Below are positions 1 through 7,380 of a stretch of DNA of 36,838 bases, piece by piece. The position numbers were made by a program, and so were the translations under genes. Source of the DNA: an uncultured Shewanella sp. (GTDB lineage Bacteria > Pseudomonadota > Gammaproteobacteria > Enterobacterales > Shewanellaceae); assembly GCF_947501665.1 (NCBI RefSeq), contig NZ_CANMWS010000040.1:1-36838 (forward strand), in the 5' to 3' direction. How positions within the stretch are numbered: the stretch's first letter is position 1; the number at the start of each line of letters is the position of its first letter. The notes beneath the pieces were generated by a model that saw nothing but the letters and a program-made list of their open reading frames with translations, did no database searches and had not been told where the DNA came from.

Positions 1-73
<73 letters not shown>

Positions 74-210
74 CTTTTTATTTCTATTTTTACTTCCCTC
101 TATTTATCTTCTTTGTCTATATTTTTCATTATTTCTACTTTTAGTTTATTACTATGATTTTGTTACTATGATTTTTAGTGATGAATCAATCTAGCGAATA
201 AAATCGGATT

Positions 211-318
211 CGTGAATGGAGCAGTTTGGTCGCTCGTCGGGCTCAACTTTTTTATGATGAGATTGGCGAAGGTCGTTGCCAAAGCATTTATAGAGAGTAA
301 TCCAGCTTCACGCAACCA
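211..318 (+). pseudogene. Degenerate second copy of tRNA-fMet
   Basis: Several blocks match the intact gene at 1-73 in the same order: a 5' block ending in TGGAGCAGTTTGGT, then CGCTCGTCGGGCTCA, CGAAGGTCGTTG, AATCCAGCTTC and CGCAACCA, followed by the same ACTTTT flank. Two insertions break it, one of roughly 20 bases inside the anticodon loop and one of roughly 20 bases at the T-stem, and the CAT anticodon is lost. It cannot fold into a tRNA. It is best read as a decayed tandem duplicate. A 74-codon open frame over it is accidental. Confidence 0.85.
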
Positions 319-791
319 CTTTTATTTTGTCAAAATATTCCCTTTATTGCTTATTCATCCTTTCTCCGCGCTACATAATGCAGCTGAAAATAATATTCTA
401 ACTGTTCCAGCCTCAACCCTTCTCAGTGTTATTTAAAATGGGTTTTTATGTTTGCTATTTGTTTCTAATTTGGGTTATTTTATTTTTTTTTTGTTTTATT
501 CCATTAAGGAATAGAAAAAGAGTTCTTTGCATGCCATCTGCATATAGAAAAATAAATTTAGAGTAATTACTCATCTGTTGTTGAGGGCGCTAGTGAAGTC
601 TGCTATTCAATTGACAATATATAATGGATTATACGCAAGGTTTGTGAGTTATTTATCTTTACCTTTTCTTAATTTGTTTCAATTGGTCATATTATTGTTT
701 CTTAAGTGATCAATTTGGTTTTTATTTGCTCTGTTTATGTTATTAATTTATTTGGAGATACCTATTAAAAATAATAAAAAGGAAGATAAAA
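319..791. other. AT-rich intergenic region without recognised genes
   Basis: This very AT-rich stretch between the tRNA pseudogene and the first phospholipase-like gene has only short open frames with no recognisable coding pattern. A TTGACA hexamer occurs near 610, but no TATAAT-like box sits at the right distance. A purine-rich ribosome-binding site (AAAGGAAG) lies just before 792. Nothing else can be supported here. Confidence 0.6.
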
Positions 792-2237
792 ATGGCTTTA
801 TTATTCAAAAGAAAAATTGGAAGAGCATTGGGCACTGTGTTAGTTGCATCGATGAATATTATACCGCTAGCTCACGCTGAAACGGTTGAAGAATGGGGGA
901 AAAGGGCGCTGAATATTCAAAATCGAATTGATCATGATGCGCCTTTTTATGAAACGACTTGGCCGGGAACTCATAATTCTTTTGCTAATGCAGATGATGA
1001 TAATTTAAACGCCGATTGGACTAATCAAAGCATGTCCATCAAGCAGCAACTAGACAGTGGTATTCGAGAGCTCGTTTTTGATGTGCATTATGATGACAGT
1101 GCAGTGAGAGTTTGCCATAACAATTCTGGTGTACAAGTCTTAGGGATTGGTGAATGTATTGATGGCTATACGGGCAATCGAAAGTTATCAAAGGCGCTGG
1201 ACGACCTGGTTGAGTGGTTAGATGATGGCCATAGAGATGAAGTGATTTTATTAAAAATTGAGCTAGCAAAATCAGGTAAAAATAATATTAATAAAGTGCG
1301 TAAAAAAATCGACAACATTGATGAAGAATATTATTTACCTAGTGAGGTCTCTTATCACGAAGAAACTGAATATGGCTGTACAGCTCTACCAGTGACACTG
1401 ACCAAGAGTAAAGTGCTCGCATCTGGGAAAAATATTGTGGTTTTTGGTGGAGATTGTTATGACAATAATGGTTTTCATGACATGGTTTTCTCAACTGAAG
1501 GCTTGATGGAAGATTATACTGATCCTGATGATGTTTATGATACGCGCATTCATACAACGGATATGACTCGTGTTAAAGATGGCTACACCAAGGGTGGTGT
1601 GCTCTATGGTTCTGGAGCACTTGATAGTGGAAAAACCAAATTACGTCCCAGCACTGTTGGAGATTATTTAAGTGCGGGATTGAATATTTTTGAAACTTAC
1701 GGATTTGAAGCCGATGGCTCTTCATGGAAAGCCGATGGAGAATATCCCGTTTCTGCTAAAGATTTAGTATGGAGCTGGGATGATAATAGTTTAGAACCGG
1801 ATGGATCAGGAAATTGTGCCATTTTAGGTGGCAGTACCGATCGTTTTCATGATGTTAGTTGTTCTATAGGTTATATTGCCGCTTGCCGTAAATTGGTCGA
1901 TGATAGCGCTGAGAGGGTGTCTAAGATGTGGGCGTTAACGGATACCTTAGTTAATTTTAGTGATGCCGAAAATGCGTGTTTAGCTTTGGATAATGGTGAA
2001 TATGTTTTTGCCACTCCTCGCAATAAAGTTGAATTGGATGCGTTATTACAGGTTAGGAATAATGCCGAGATTACTACTCACCTTTGGCTAAACTATCAGT
2101 TGCTAGATGGCGTATGGGTGGCAGATATTGGAGAAGCTGATGATGAAATGGTTGCCATGTGTGAGGTCAATAGTCAGTTAAATATATGCAGTGTCATCGA
2201 TAGTTATAGGCAATTACTCGATGGTACAAGTCTTTAA
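792..2237 (+). CDS. Secreted PI-PLC X-like phosphodiesterase with C-type-lectin-like tail (copy 1)
   Basis: A 481-residue exported protein. Residues 1-29 form a signal peptide with a probable cut after AHA. The mature N-terminal half has the PLC-like TIM-barrel signatures: GTHNS with His61, QLDSGIRELVFDVHYD with Arg92, and VCHNN with His109. These correspond to the His-Arg-His catalytic set of bacterial phosphatidylinositol-specific phospholipase C, so cleavage of a phosphodiester in a lipid head group is likely. The substrate cannot be read from sequence. From about residue 340 the tail has C-type-lectin-like pieces: GSGNCA, RFHDVSC and YIAACR, then a W/AENAC/WLNYQL/VWVAD block. AAAGGAAG precedes the ATG. 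The next gene is a close paralogue, and both are flanked by long AT-rich spacers. The enzyme class is fairly secure; the lectin assignment is inference. Confidence 0.82.
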   Translation: MALLFKRKIGRALGTVLVASMNIIPLAHAETVEEWGKRALNIQNRIDHDAPFYETTWPGTHNSFANADDDNLNADWTNQSMSIKQQLDSGIRELVFDVHYDDSAVRVCHNNSGVQVLGIGECIDGYTGNRKLSKALDDLVEWLDDGHRDEVILLKIELAKSGKNNINKVRKKIDNIDEEYYLPSEVSYHEETEYGCTALPVTLTKSKVLASGKNIVVFGGDCYDNNGFHDMVFSTEGLMEDYTDPDDVYDTRIHTTDMTRVKDGYTKGGVLYGSGALDSGKTKLRPSTVGDYLSAGLNIFETYGFEADGSSWKADGEYPVSAKDLVWSWDDNSLEPDGSGNCAILGGSTDRFHDVSCSIGYIAACRKLVDDSAERVSKMWALTDTLVNFSDAENACLALDNGEYVFATPRNKVELDALLQVRNNAEITTHLWLNYQLLDGVWVADIGEADDEMVAMCEVNSQLNICSVIDSYRQLLDGTSL

Positions 2238-2407
2238 TTTTTAACTCTGATTGATATCAAAGAAGGAGGCTTATTGGTTTTCTTCTTTTATACCTTGCTT
2301 TTATTGTGCTTAGCGAGATCAAGCGTTAATTGATTTGCTTATTGTTTAGTTTCACCTTTTATTTGCCTAGCCTATCTTTTGCTTATTTATTAGCCTACTT
2401 AAGGTGG

Positions 2408-2426
2408 TGGACTAAATTTTAGTCCA
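2408..2426. promoter_or_regulatory. 19-bp perfect palindrome between the PLC-like genes
   Basis: Arms TGGACTAAA and TTTAGTCCA pair perfectly around one central T. It lies 170 bp after the first gene and about 260 bp before the start of the second. No T-run follows directly, so an operator for a dimeric regulator fits better than a terminator. A weak terminator remains possible because an AATATTTT stretch follows. Confidence 0.45.
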
Positions 2427-2635
2427 ATATTTTCTCAAGTTAACAATAACTAGAATAAATACACTAAATAGCTTAATTGATTTAGTGAGTATGTTTTGTT
2501 TTTTACAATTTTTGCATGGTTATTCACTAGTCTAATAAGCTGTAAAGTGACAAATAATATGTATTTTATTTAATTTATGTTGCTTTTTAGTATTAAAAGT
2601 TATTTATTTGGTTTGTTTTTGAACGCTTTGATTCG

Positions 2636-2655
2636 TATTTTTACGAGTAAAAATA
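2636..2655. promoter_or_regulatory. 20-bp AT-rich palindrome before second PLC-like gene
   Basis: Arms TATTTTTAC and GTAAAAATA are perfectly complementary around GA, 29 bp upstream of the ATG at 2685. The two-base centre is too short for a good RNA hairpin loop, so a DNA operator is the more natural reading. In such AT-rich DNA, chance is a real alternative. Confidence 0.3.
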
Positions 2656-2684
2656 ATAATAATAAATATGTAGAGGGACTCATT

Positions 2685-4115
2685 ATGCATAAAGGTATTT
2701 TTCACTTTATTAAAGTAGGAGGGATATTGGCAATTTGTTGTCAATTTGGAGGGGTACAAGCTGAAACTGCTCAAGAGTGGGGGATGAGGGCGTTGAATAT
2801 TCAGGCTCACATTGATAATGACGCGCCTTTTTATGAAACGACTTGGGCTGGAACACATAATTCATTTTCTAATGCTGATGACGATAATTTGTATAGTGAT
2901 TGGACTAATCAGAGTATGTCACTCAAGCAGCAACTTGATAGTGGTATTAGAGAGTTAGTTTTTGACATTCACTACGATGATGATGCAGTGCGACTCTGTC
3001 ATAATAATACTGGTTTTCAGCTTTGGGGTTATGGATCTTGTGTTGATAGTTATACTGGTAATCGAAAGCTGACTAATGCATTGGATGATCTTGTTGAGTG
3101 GTTGGATGATGGTCATCGTGGGGAAGTGATCCTATTGAAAGTGGAGTTAGCTGAATCGGGTGAAGAAAATATTAATAAAGTGCATAAACAATTAGATAAT
3201 ATTTATGATGAGTATTATTTGCCCAGTGCCTTTATGCTTTCACCCAGTGATGGTTGTAGTGTATTACCAAGCGTATTAACAAAAAGTAAAGTATTAGCAT
3301 CTGGCAAGAATATTGTCCTTTTTAGTAGTGATTGCTATAGCAATAATACCTTTAACAGCATGGTTTTTACTTCACAAAGCATGATGGAAGACTATAAATA
3401 CGTTGATGATATTGCACTGACTCGGTCAACATCGACTGATATGACGCGAGTTAAGGATGGTATGACAAAAGGAGGTGTGCTTTATAATTTAGGGATATTA
3501 GATGTTAAGCCACTTAAACTGAAGCCGAGTAATGTTACAGACTTTTTGACCGCTGGCTTGAATATTTTTGAAACTTATGGCTTTGGGGCAAATGGGGATG
3601 ACTGGAAAGTTGACGGAGAGTTACCTGTTGCCGCAAAAGATTTGATTTGGAGCTGGGATGAGCTAACTCGACAGCCCAATGGTTCTGGGTCTTGTGCGAA
3701 ATTGAATGAGGGATCAGATCGTTTTTATGATGCTAATTGTAGTCATTCTTATATTGCTGCTTGTCGAAAACTTGTTGATATCAATGGTGCACGAGTCACA
3801 GCACAATGGGCATTAACAGATAGCAATGTGAATTTTTTTGATGCTGAAAATGCTTGTTCAGCCTTGTCTGATGGTGAGTATGTTTTTGCAACACCTCGTA
3901 ATAAAGTTGAACTAGATCAATTGCTAAATGTGAGAGGGATGTTGAATTTTGATGAGAATATATGGGTGAATTATCAGTTAGTCGATAATGTTTGGATTGC
4001 CGATATCGGTGAAGCTGATAATGAAATGCAAGCTCAATGCAACAGTGGAGGCAATCAAGCCGTGTGTGGTGTGATAGCCGAATACCTTAGTTTGTTAGAC
4101 AATTCAAGCATATAA
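2685..4115 (+). CDS. Secreted PI-PLC X-like phosphodiesterase with C-type-lectin-like tail (copy 2)
   Basis: A 476-residue paralogue of the preceding gene, alike along its whole length. The open frame extends upstream to 2577, but the ATG at 2685 is preferred: AGAGGGA precedes it and it begins directly with a signal peptide (residues 1-26, cut after VQA). The catalytic-type residues recur as His58 (GTHNS), Arg89 (SGIRELVFD) and His106 (LCHNN). The tail repeats the same Cys and Trp pattern as copy 1, with GSGSCA, RFYDANC, YIAACR and then AENAC, WVNYQL and VWIAD, so that architecture is conserved between copies. The 447-bp spacer and its palindromes suggest independent transcription. Tandem duplication followed by divergence is the simplest history. 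Confidence 0.82.
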   Translation: MHKGIFHFIKVGGILAICCQFGGVQAETAQEWGMRALNIQAHIDNDAPFYETTWAGTHNSFSNADDDNLYSDWTNQSMSLKQQLDSGIRELVFDIHYDDDAVRLCHNNTGFQLWGYGSCVDSYTGNRKLTNALDDLVEWLDDGHRGEVILLKVELAESGEENINKVHKQLDNIYDEYYLPSAFMLSPSDGCSVLPSVLTKSKVLASGKNIVLFSSDCYSNNTFNSMVFTSQSMMEDYKYVDDIALTRSTSTDMTRVKDGMTKGGVLYNLGILDVKPLKLKPSNVTDFLTAGLNIFETYGFGANGDDWKVDGELPVAAKDLIWSWDELTRQPNGSGSCAKLNEGSDRFYDANCSHSYIAACRKLVDINGARVTAQWALTDSNVNFFDAENACSALSDGEYVFATPRNKVELDQLLNVRGMLNFDENIWVNYQLVDNVWIADIGEADNEMQAQCNSGGNQAVCGVIAEYLSLLDNSSI

Positions 4116-4153
4116 ATAAGTTGACATAAAGTTGAAGTGGGATTCTACCTCGC

Positions 4154-4209
4154 TATCCCCAAGTGACATGAAGGCATTGAAACTTGCCCTTCATTTCACT
4201 TGGGGGATA
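4154..4209. terminator. Long hairpin between convergent genes
   Basis: TATCCCCAAGTGACATGAAGG and its near-complement after a short spacer form a stem of about 21 bp with one mismatch and one bulged G; the loop is about 13 bases. It lies between the stop of the second PLC-like gene (4115) and the stop of the SDR gene (4214). Its place suggests a terminator or transcript-end stabiliser for both genes, although neither side has a strong T-run. A REP-like repeat is the alternative. Confidence 0.55.
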
Positions 4210-4213
4210 AAGG

Positions 4214-4885
4214 CTAATATCTATCAATACTGATCTCTGAAATGTAGCCTTTTTCAGTATCAATTAAAGCGTGTTTAAGCATTAAAGCCGCTTCGCTTGC
4301 TTGCATAAAAGTACGAGTGTCTTGTTGGGTTCCGCTGGTTGACCAAAATGAGGTATCCATTCCACCTGGGTATACCGCAATAATGTTTATGGGACTGGCT
4401 TTAAGCTCGAGTTTTAAGGCACTGATGAAGCCTTTGACTGCCCATTTTGCTGCGCAATAGGTTGATTCATTTGCTTTGGCAGTTTGCGCTGCGCTAGACA
4501 TGATAATAACCAGTGAAAGTGGCTTGTCTTTATAGCGCTTAACAGCTTCTTGTAATACATAAATACAAGATGTGACATTATTATCAATCAACTGCTTAAT
4601 GTCGGTGGGGTCTTGTGTTTCGATTGCACCAAAAAGGCCACTTCCAGCACAATGAATAAGCTTTGCTGGTGTGCAGGGCAGTGCATCAAATAACGGTTTA
4701 ATATCCTGCGGGTTTGATAAATCTGCTGGATATATATTGATGGGTTGAGTCGATTGTAACTGCTGTGCTATTTGTTTAAGACGTTGGGGGTTTCTTCCTG
4801 TTAAAAATAAATGTTCATTATCGAGCGCATAGTTTTTTGCGAGCGCTGCGCCCAAGCCACTACTTGCACCTGTGATCATTATCAT
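4214..4885 (-). CDS. Short-chain dehydrogenase/reductase (SDR)
   Basis: A 223-residue classical SDR. The nucleotide-binding motif TGASSGLG is at residues 5-12, the catalytic serine region is VIIMSSAA near 128-135, and the catalytic pair is in YCAAK near 143-147. It has a single Rossmann domain of normal, slightly short length. It will be an NAD(P)-dependent oxidoreductase in the cytoplasm, with a substrate that cannot be told from sequence. The start ATG has AAAGGA seven bases upstream. It follows the aroQ-like gene by 25 bp on the same strand, so the two are probably cotranscribed. That alone does not place it in the shikimate pathway, since it lacks the AroE pattern. Confidence 0.88.
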   Translation of the reverse strand: MIMITGASSGLGAALAKNYALDNEHLFLTGRNPQRLKQIAQQLQSTQPINIYPADLSNPQDIKPLFDALPCTPAKLIHCAGSGLFGAIETQDPTDIKQLIDNNVTSCIYVLQEAVKRYKDKPLSLVIIMSSAAQTAKANESTYCAAKWAVKGFISALKLELKASPINIIAVYPGGMDTSFWSTSGTQQDTRTFMQASEAALMLKHALIDTEKGYISEISIDRY

Positions 4886-4910
4886 AGCTGATCCTTTTAA
4901 AACGATAGCG

Positions 4911-5357
4911 TTATTTGTTAGCTTGAAGGTGCGTTACTGCTGATTGAAGTGCAAAATAGTAACCTTGAGCCCCTAGGCCGCAAATGACGCCAATGGCTTT
5001 ATCTGAAAAATAAGAGTGATGTCTAAAGGATTCTCTGCTGTGGACGTTGGATAAATGAACTTCAATAAAGGGGAGTGCGACGCCGAGTAAAGCATCTCTT
5101 AGTGCAACACTGGTATGGGTAAAAGCAGCAGGATTAATAATAACAAATTCTGCAGTGGTGTTATGAATAGCAGCGATTAATTCATGTTCGGCATTAGATT
5201 GAATGTGTTCTATCTCAATATGATTTAATGCGGCTTCTTTAGTGAGTTCGTCCACAATTTCATGGAGTGTATGGTGGCCATAGTGCCCAGGTTCTCGTTT
5301 ACCTAATAAATTTAAATTAGGTCCATTGACTAATAGAATTTTGTGTTGCACAACCAT
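4911..5357 (-). CDS. aroQ: Type II 3-dehydroquinate dehydratase
   Basis: A 148-residue protein matching the small dodecameric type II enzyme, which converts 3-dehydroquinate to 3-dehydroshikimate in the shikimate pathway. Visible signatures are NGPNLNLLGKREPGHYG, containing the catalytic Arg and Tyr; NPAAFTHTSVALRDAL; EVHLSN followed by R and the FRHHSYFS segment; and ICGLGAQGY near the C-terminus. Length is normal for the family. In many related genomes aroQ lies beside accB-accC; here it is instead linked to an SDR gene. It may therefore be an additional copy, which cannot be decided from this window. Confidence 0.93.
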   Translation of the reverse strand: MVVQHKILLVNGPNLNLLGKREPGHYGHHTLHEIVDELTKEAALNHIEIEHIQSNAEHELIAAIHNTTAEFVIINPAAFTHTSVALRDALLGVALPFIEVHLSNVHSRESFRHHSYFSDKAIGVICGLGAQGYYFALQSAVTHLQANK

Positions 5358-5447
5358 GGGAACTGCCTTTTAATCGGGGGAGAGTGTCTATATCTAATTT
5401 CAGCAAATAACAGAGAATTTGTCGAGTATAAGTGGATTAAATTACAT

Positions 5448-5864
5448 TTAGTAATCTGACTTACTTTGTCTTAGGCTTTTTGTGAGTCCTTTTTGTTTTT
5501 TTGCAGTAATACGTCGCTGTTGACTATTTTTTGTCGGTTTAGTGGCAATCCGTTTTTTTTGTATTTTTCCTGCACTGGAAACAAGTTCGATAAATTGTGC
5601 GAGGGCTGTTTGACGGTTGGCATCTTGGCTGCGACTTTGTTGACATTTTATAATGATTTTACCGCTTTTACTAATACGATGATCGGCTTTGTTAAGAAGG
5701 GCATGCTGATAAAAAGGCGGTAAAGATGATGATTTAATGTCGAAGATTAATTGTGCGGCAGTGGACACTTTATTGAGGTGCTGGCCTCCTGCACCGCTAG
5801 AGCGAATAAATTGCCATTCAATTTCATGTTCAGCAATATATACAGAGTTGGATATTTTTATCAT
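5448..5864 (-). CDS. arfB: Alternative ribosome-rescue factor ArfB (peptidyl-tRNA hydrolase)
   Basis: A 138-residue single-domain release-factor homologue. The GGQ motif lies in RSSGAGGQHLNKVSTAAQL near residues 22-40 and would hydrolyse peptidyl-tRNA on ribosomes stalled at mRNA ends. The C-terminal tail is rich in Lys, Arg and Gln (about 105-138), as required to enter the empty mRNA channel in ArfB (YaeJ). Length agrees with E. coli ArfB, and the codon-recognition domain of normal release factors is absent. No clear ribosome-binding site precedes the ATG. It lies on the same strand as aroQ with a 90-bp gap, so it may or may not be cotranscribed. Confidence 0.92.
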   Translation of the reverse strand: MIKISNSVYIAEHEIEWQFIRSSGAGGQHLNKVSTAAQLIFDIKSSSLPPFYQHALLNKADHRISKSGKIIIKCQQSRSQDANRQTALAQFIELVSSAGKIQKKRIATKPTKNSQQRRITAKKQKGLTKSLRQSKSDY

Positions 5865-6311
5865 TTATACGCTAATTGAGTACGTTAGTGATGACATCAT
5901 AGCATTTTTTTTGAATTTAATACTGGAATGTTTGAAGTGGACGGCTTTTCTGTTTCTAATTTTAATATGACGCCACTCTTTGACTCTTATGTATTTTATT
6001 TTGATTTAGGTGAGTTGTTATGTTTTATTTTTGTTTCTTATTTTAACTTTTTATGCTTTTTTAAAACATAAATTGTGAGTATACATTTATTATATAGCGT
6101 TTTTTGATTATTAATATTTAAGCTTGAGTTTAAGTCATTGTTTTATTTTTTAATATAATTTATTTTGTTAATATCAATTTTATGTCAGTCTCAAAGAGAT
6201 AAAATGAGTTAGAATATTTTTTAAATGAGAATTTAATTGTCGCTATTGCAAAGGTAATGTTAGCGAAAATGATAACTAAAAATTATTTTTTGAATATTGA
6301 AAGGAATTTAA
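5865..6311. other. AT-rich intergenic region
   Basis: Divergent spacer between arfB and the small lipoprotein gene. It is very T-rich. A 34-codon open frame near 5968 shows no recognisable protein features and is not annotated. Promoters for both flanking genes must lie here, but none stands out against the AT-rich background. Confidence 0.5.
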
Positions 6312-6476
6312 ATGTCTATACTTAAAAGTGGAATTATTTTTATTGCTTTGCTTTTAACAGCTTGTACTCCTAAAGTAGGAAGTGAAGATTGGTGTAAACA
6401 AATGAGTAATAAGCCATCAGGTGATTGGACTGCTAATGAAGCTGCTGATTATGCGAAACATTGTATTTTTAATTAG
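6312..6476 (+). CDS. Small DUF3012-family lipoprotein
   Basis: A 54-residue protein with an AAAGGAA ribosome-binding site before the ATG. Residues 1-17 are a lipoprotein signal peptide with lipobox LTAC, Cys18 being the lipidated residue. The mature part, starting CTPKVGSEDWCKQM, continues with KPSGDWTANEAADYAKHCIF, the recognisable core of the DUF3012 family of tiny proteobacterial lipoproteins. Two further cysteines (in DWCK and KHCIF) could form a disulfide in the periplasm. The function of the family is unknown to me. It has its own spacers on both sides and looks monocistronic. Confidence 0.85.
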   Translation: MSILKSGIIFIALLLTACTPKVGSEDWCKQMSNKPSGDWTANEAADYAKHCIFN

Positions 6477-6605
6477 CGTAAAAAACCCAGCTTTATAACT
6501 TTACATGTTGATAACACACATTAAGTGAAAGTTTGCTATAGATGAACTTTTATATACAATGGCGCTCATAGATTAGAGAACTCAATTAAATATTAAAGGT
6601 GTTTT

Positions 6606-7097
6606 TTGCGTTTATTTCAGTCTCAGAATATTTACTCCATAGTCAGAGTCTTTTTTGCTATTACGCTACTGCAATTTGTTGCCGTAAATGTTGAAGCAAA
6701 GACTTTTGATGTGGAGTCGTTATGGGGACTTAGCTATCAGAACAACTATTATGATACTGATTTAAATCATACAGAACTAATTAATAAGTTCGCTTTTCAA
6801 CTTTCAACTTACTCTTTAATGCATACGTCCCTTGATAAACAAAATGTAATAAATTTAAGGGAGCAATTACACCCTCAGAATGAAGTCATAGCCTGTGAGT
6901 TTTCTGGATTCGATGTCGATAAGTGTTTCATTGATAATGACTTATGTGATGAATGTAAGTGTCATGGTGGGCACATCATTTTTACTTCTACCTTTAAGTT
7001 TGTGGCTTTCCATTTTTTTAGTGTTCCTGTGAACACGCAAAACCCACAATATTTACCTCCAGCTATTTTATTACTTGAAAAACCTCCAATTGCCTGA
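6606..7097 (+). CDS. Small exported Cys/His-rich protein upstream of metal-efflux operon
   Basis: A 163-residue frame starting at TTG with AAAGGTG five bases upstream. Residues 1-31 look like a signal peptide (hydrophobic VRVFFAITLLQFVAV, cut near VEA). The middle part has CEFSGFDVDKC and then a dense CDECKCHGGH cluster, which could bind a soft or transition metal ion. The C-terminal end LPPAILLLEKPPIA resembles the Pro-rich ends of small proteins found beside metal RND pumps. I do not recognise a named family. Its place 283 bp ahead of the czcCBA-like genes suggests a periplasmic metal sensor or carrier, which is inference. The TTG start is the least certain point. Confidence 0.65.
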   Translation: MRLFQSQNIYSIVRVFFAITLLQFVAVNVEAKTFDVESLWGLSYQNNYYDTDLNHTELINKFAFQLSTYSLMHTSLDKQNVINLREQLHPQNEVIACEFSGFDVDKCFIDNDLCDECKCHGGHIIFTSTFKFVAFHFFSVPVNTQNPQYLPPAILLLEKPPIA

Positions 7098-7380
7098 ACT
7101 AATTGAGTTAAGTGATGATTTTATGAAAAAAGAAATTTAATTTAGCTTTTAATTTCGCAGTTTCATTTAAAAGCGTTAATACTTTTTAAACCATGATCAT
7201 TTAACTCGGCATCATTGACGTTAAGTTAGGTTTTTTGTGTGTTCAATTTGCAGATACCTTGCGTCTTTTTATGATGTTGCTTATCACCCAATCCGTTTAA
7301 TAAGCTTGATTTTATGCAAGCTAAATTATGATTAATCAAAACGGAACCATATTTAAGTGTTTGTATTTATAGGATGCGAG

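Noticed and set aside
212..436. 74-codon open frame near the first tRNA
   Set aside because: It runs across the tRNA-fMet pseudogene and AT-rich spacer and has no ribosome-binding site or protein features.
606..640. TTGACA near 610 as promoter of the first PLC-like gene
   Set aside because: The nearest TATAAT-like box is only four bases away and nothing suitable lies at 16-18 bases.
5968..6072. 34-codon frame in the spacer after arfB
   Set aside because: Phe/Leu/Tyr-rich translation of T-rich spacer DNA, without ribosome-binding site or recognisable pattern.
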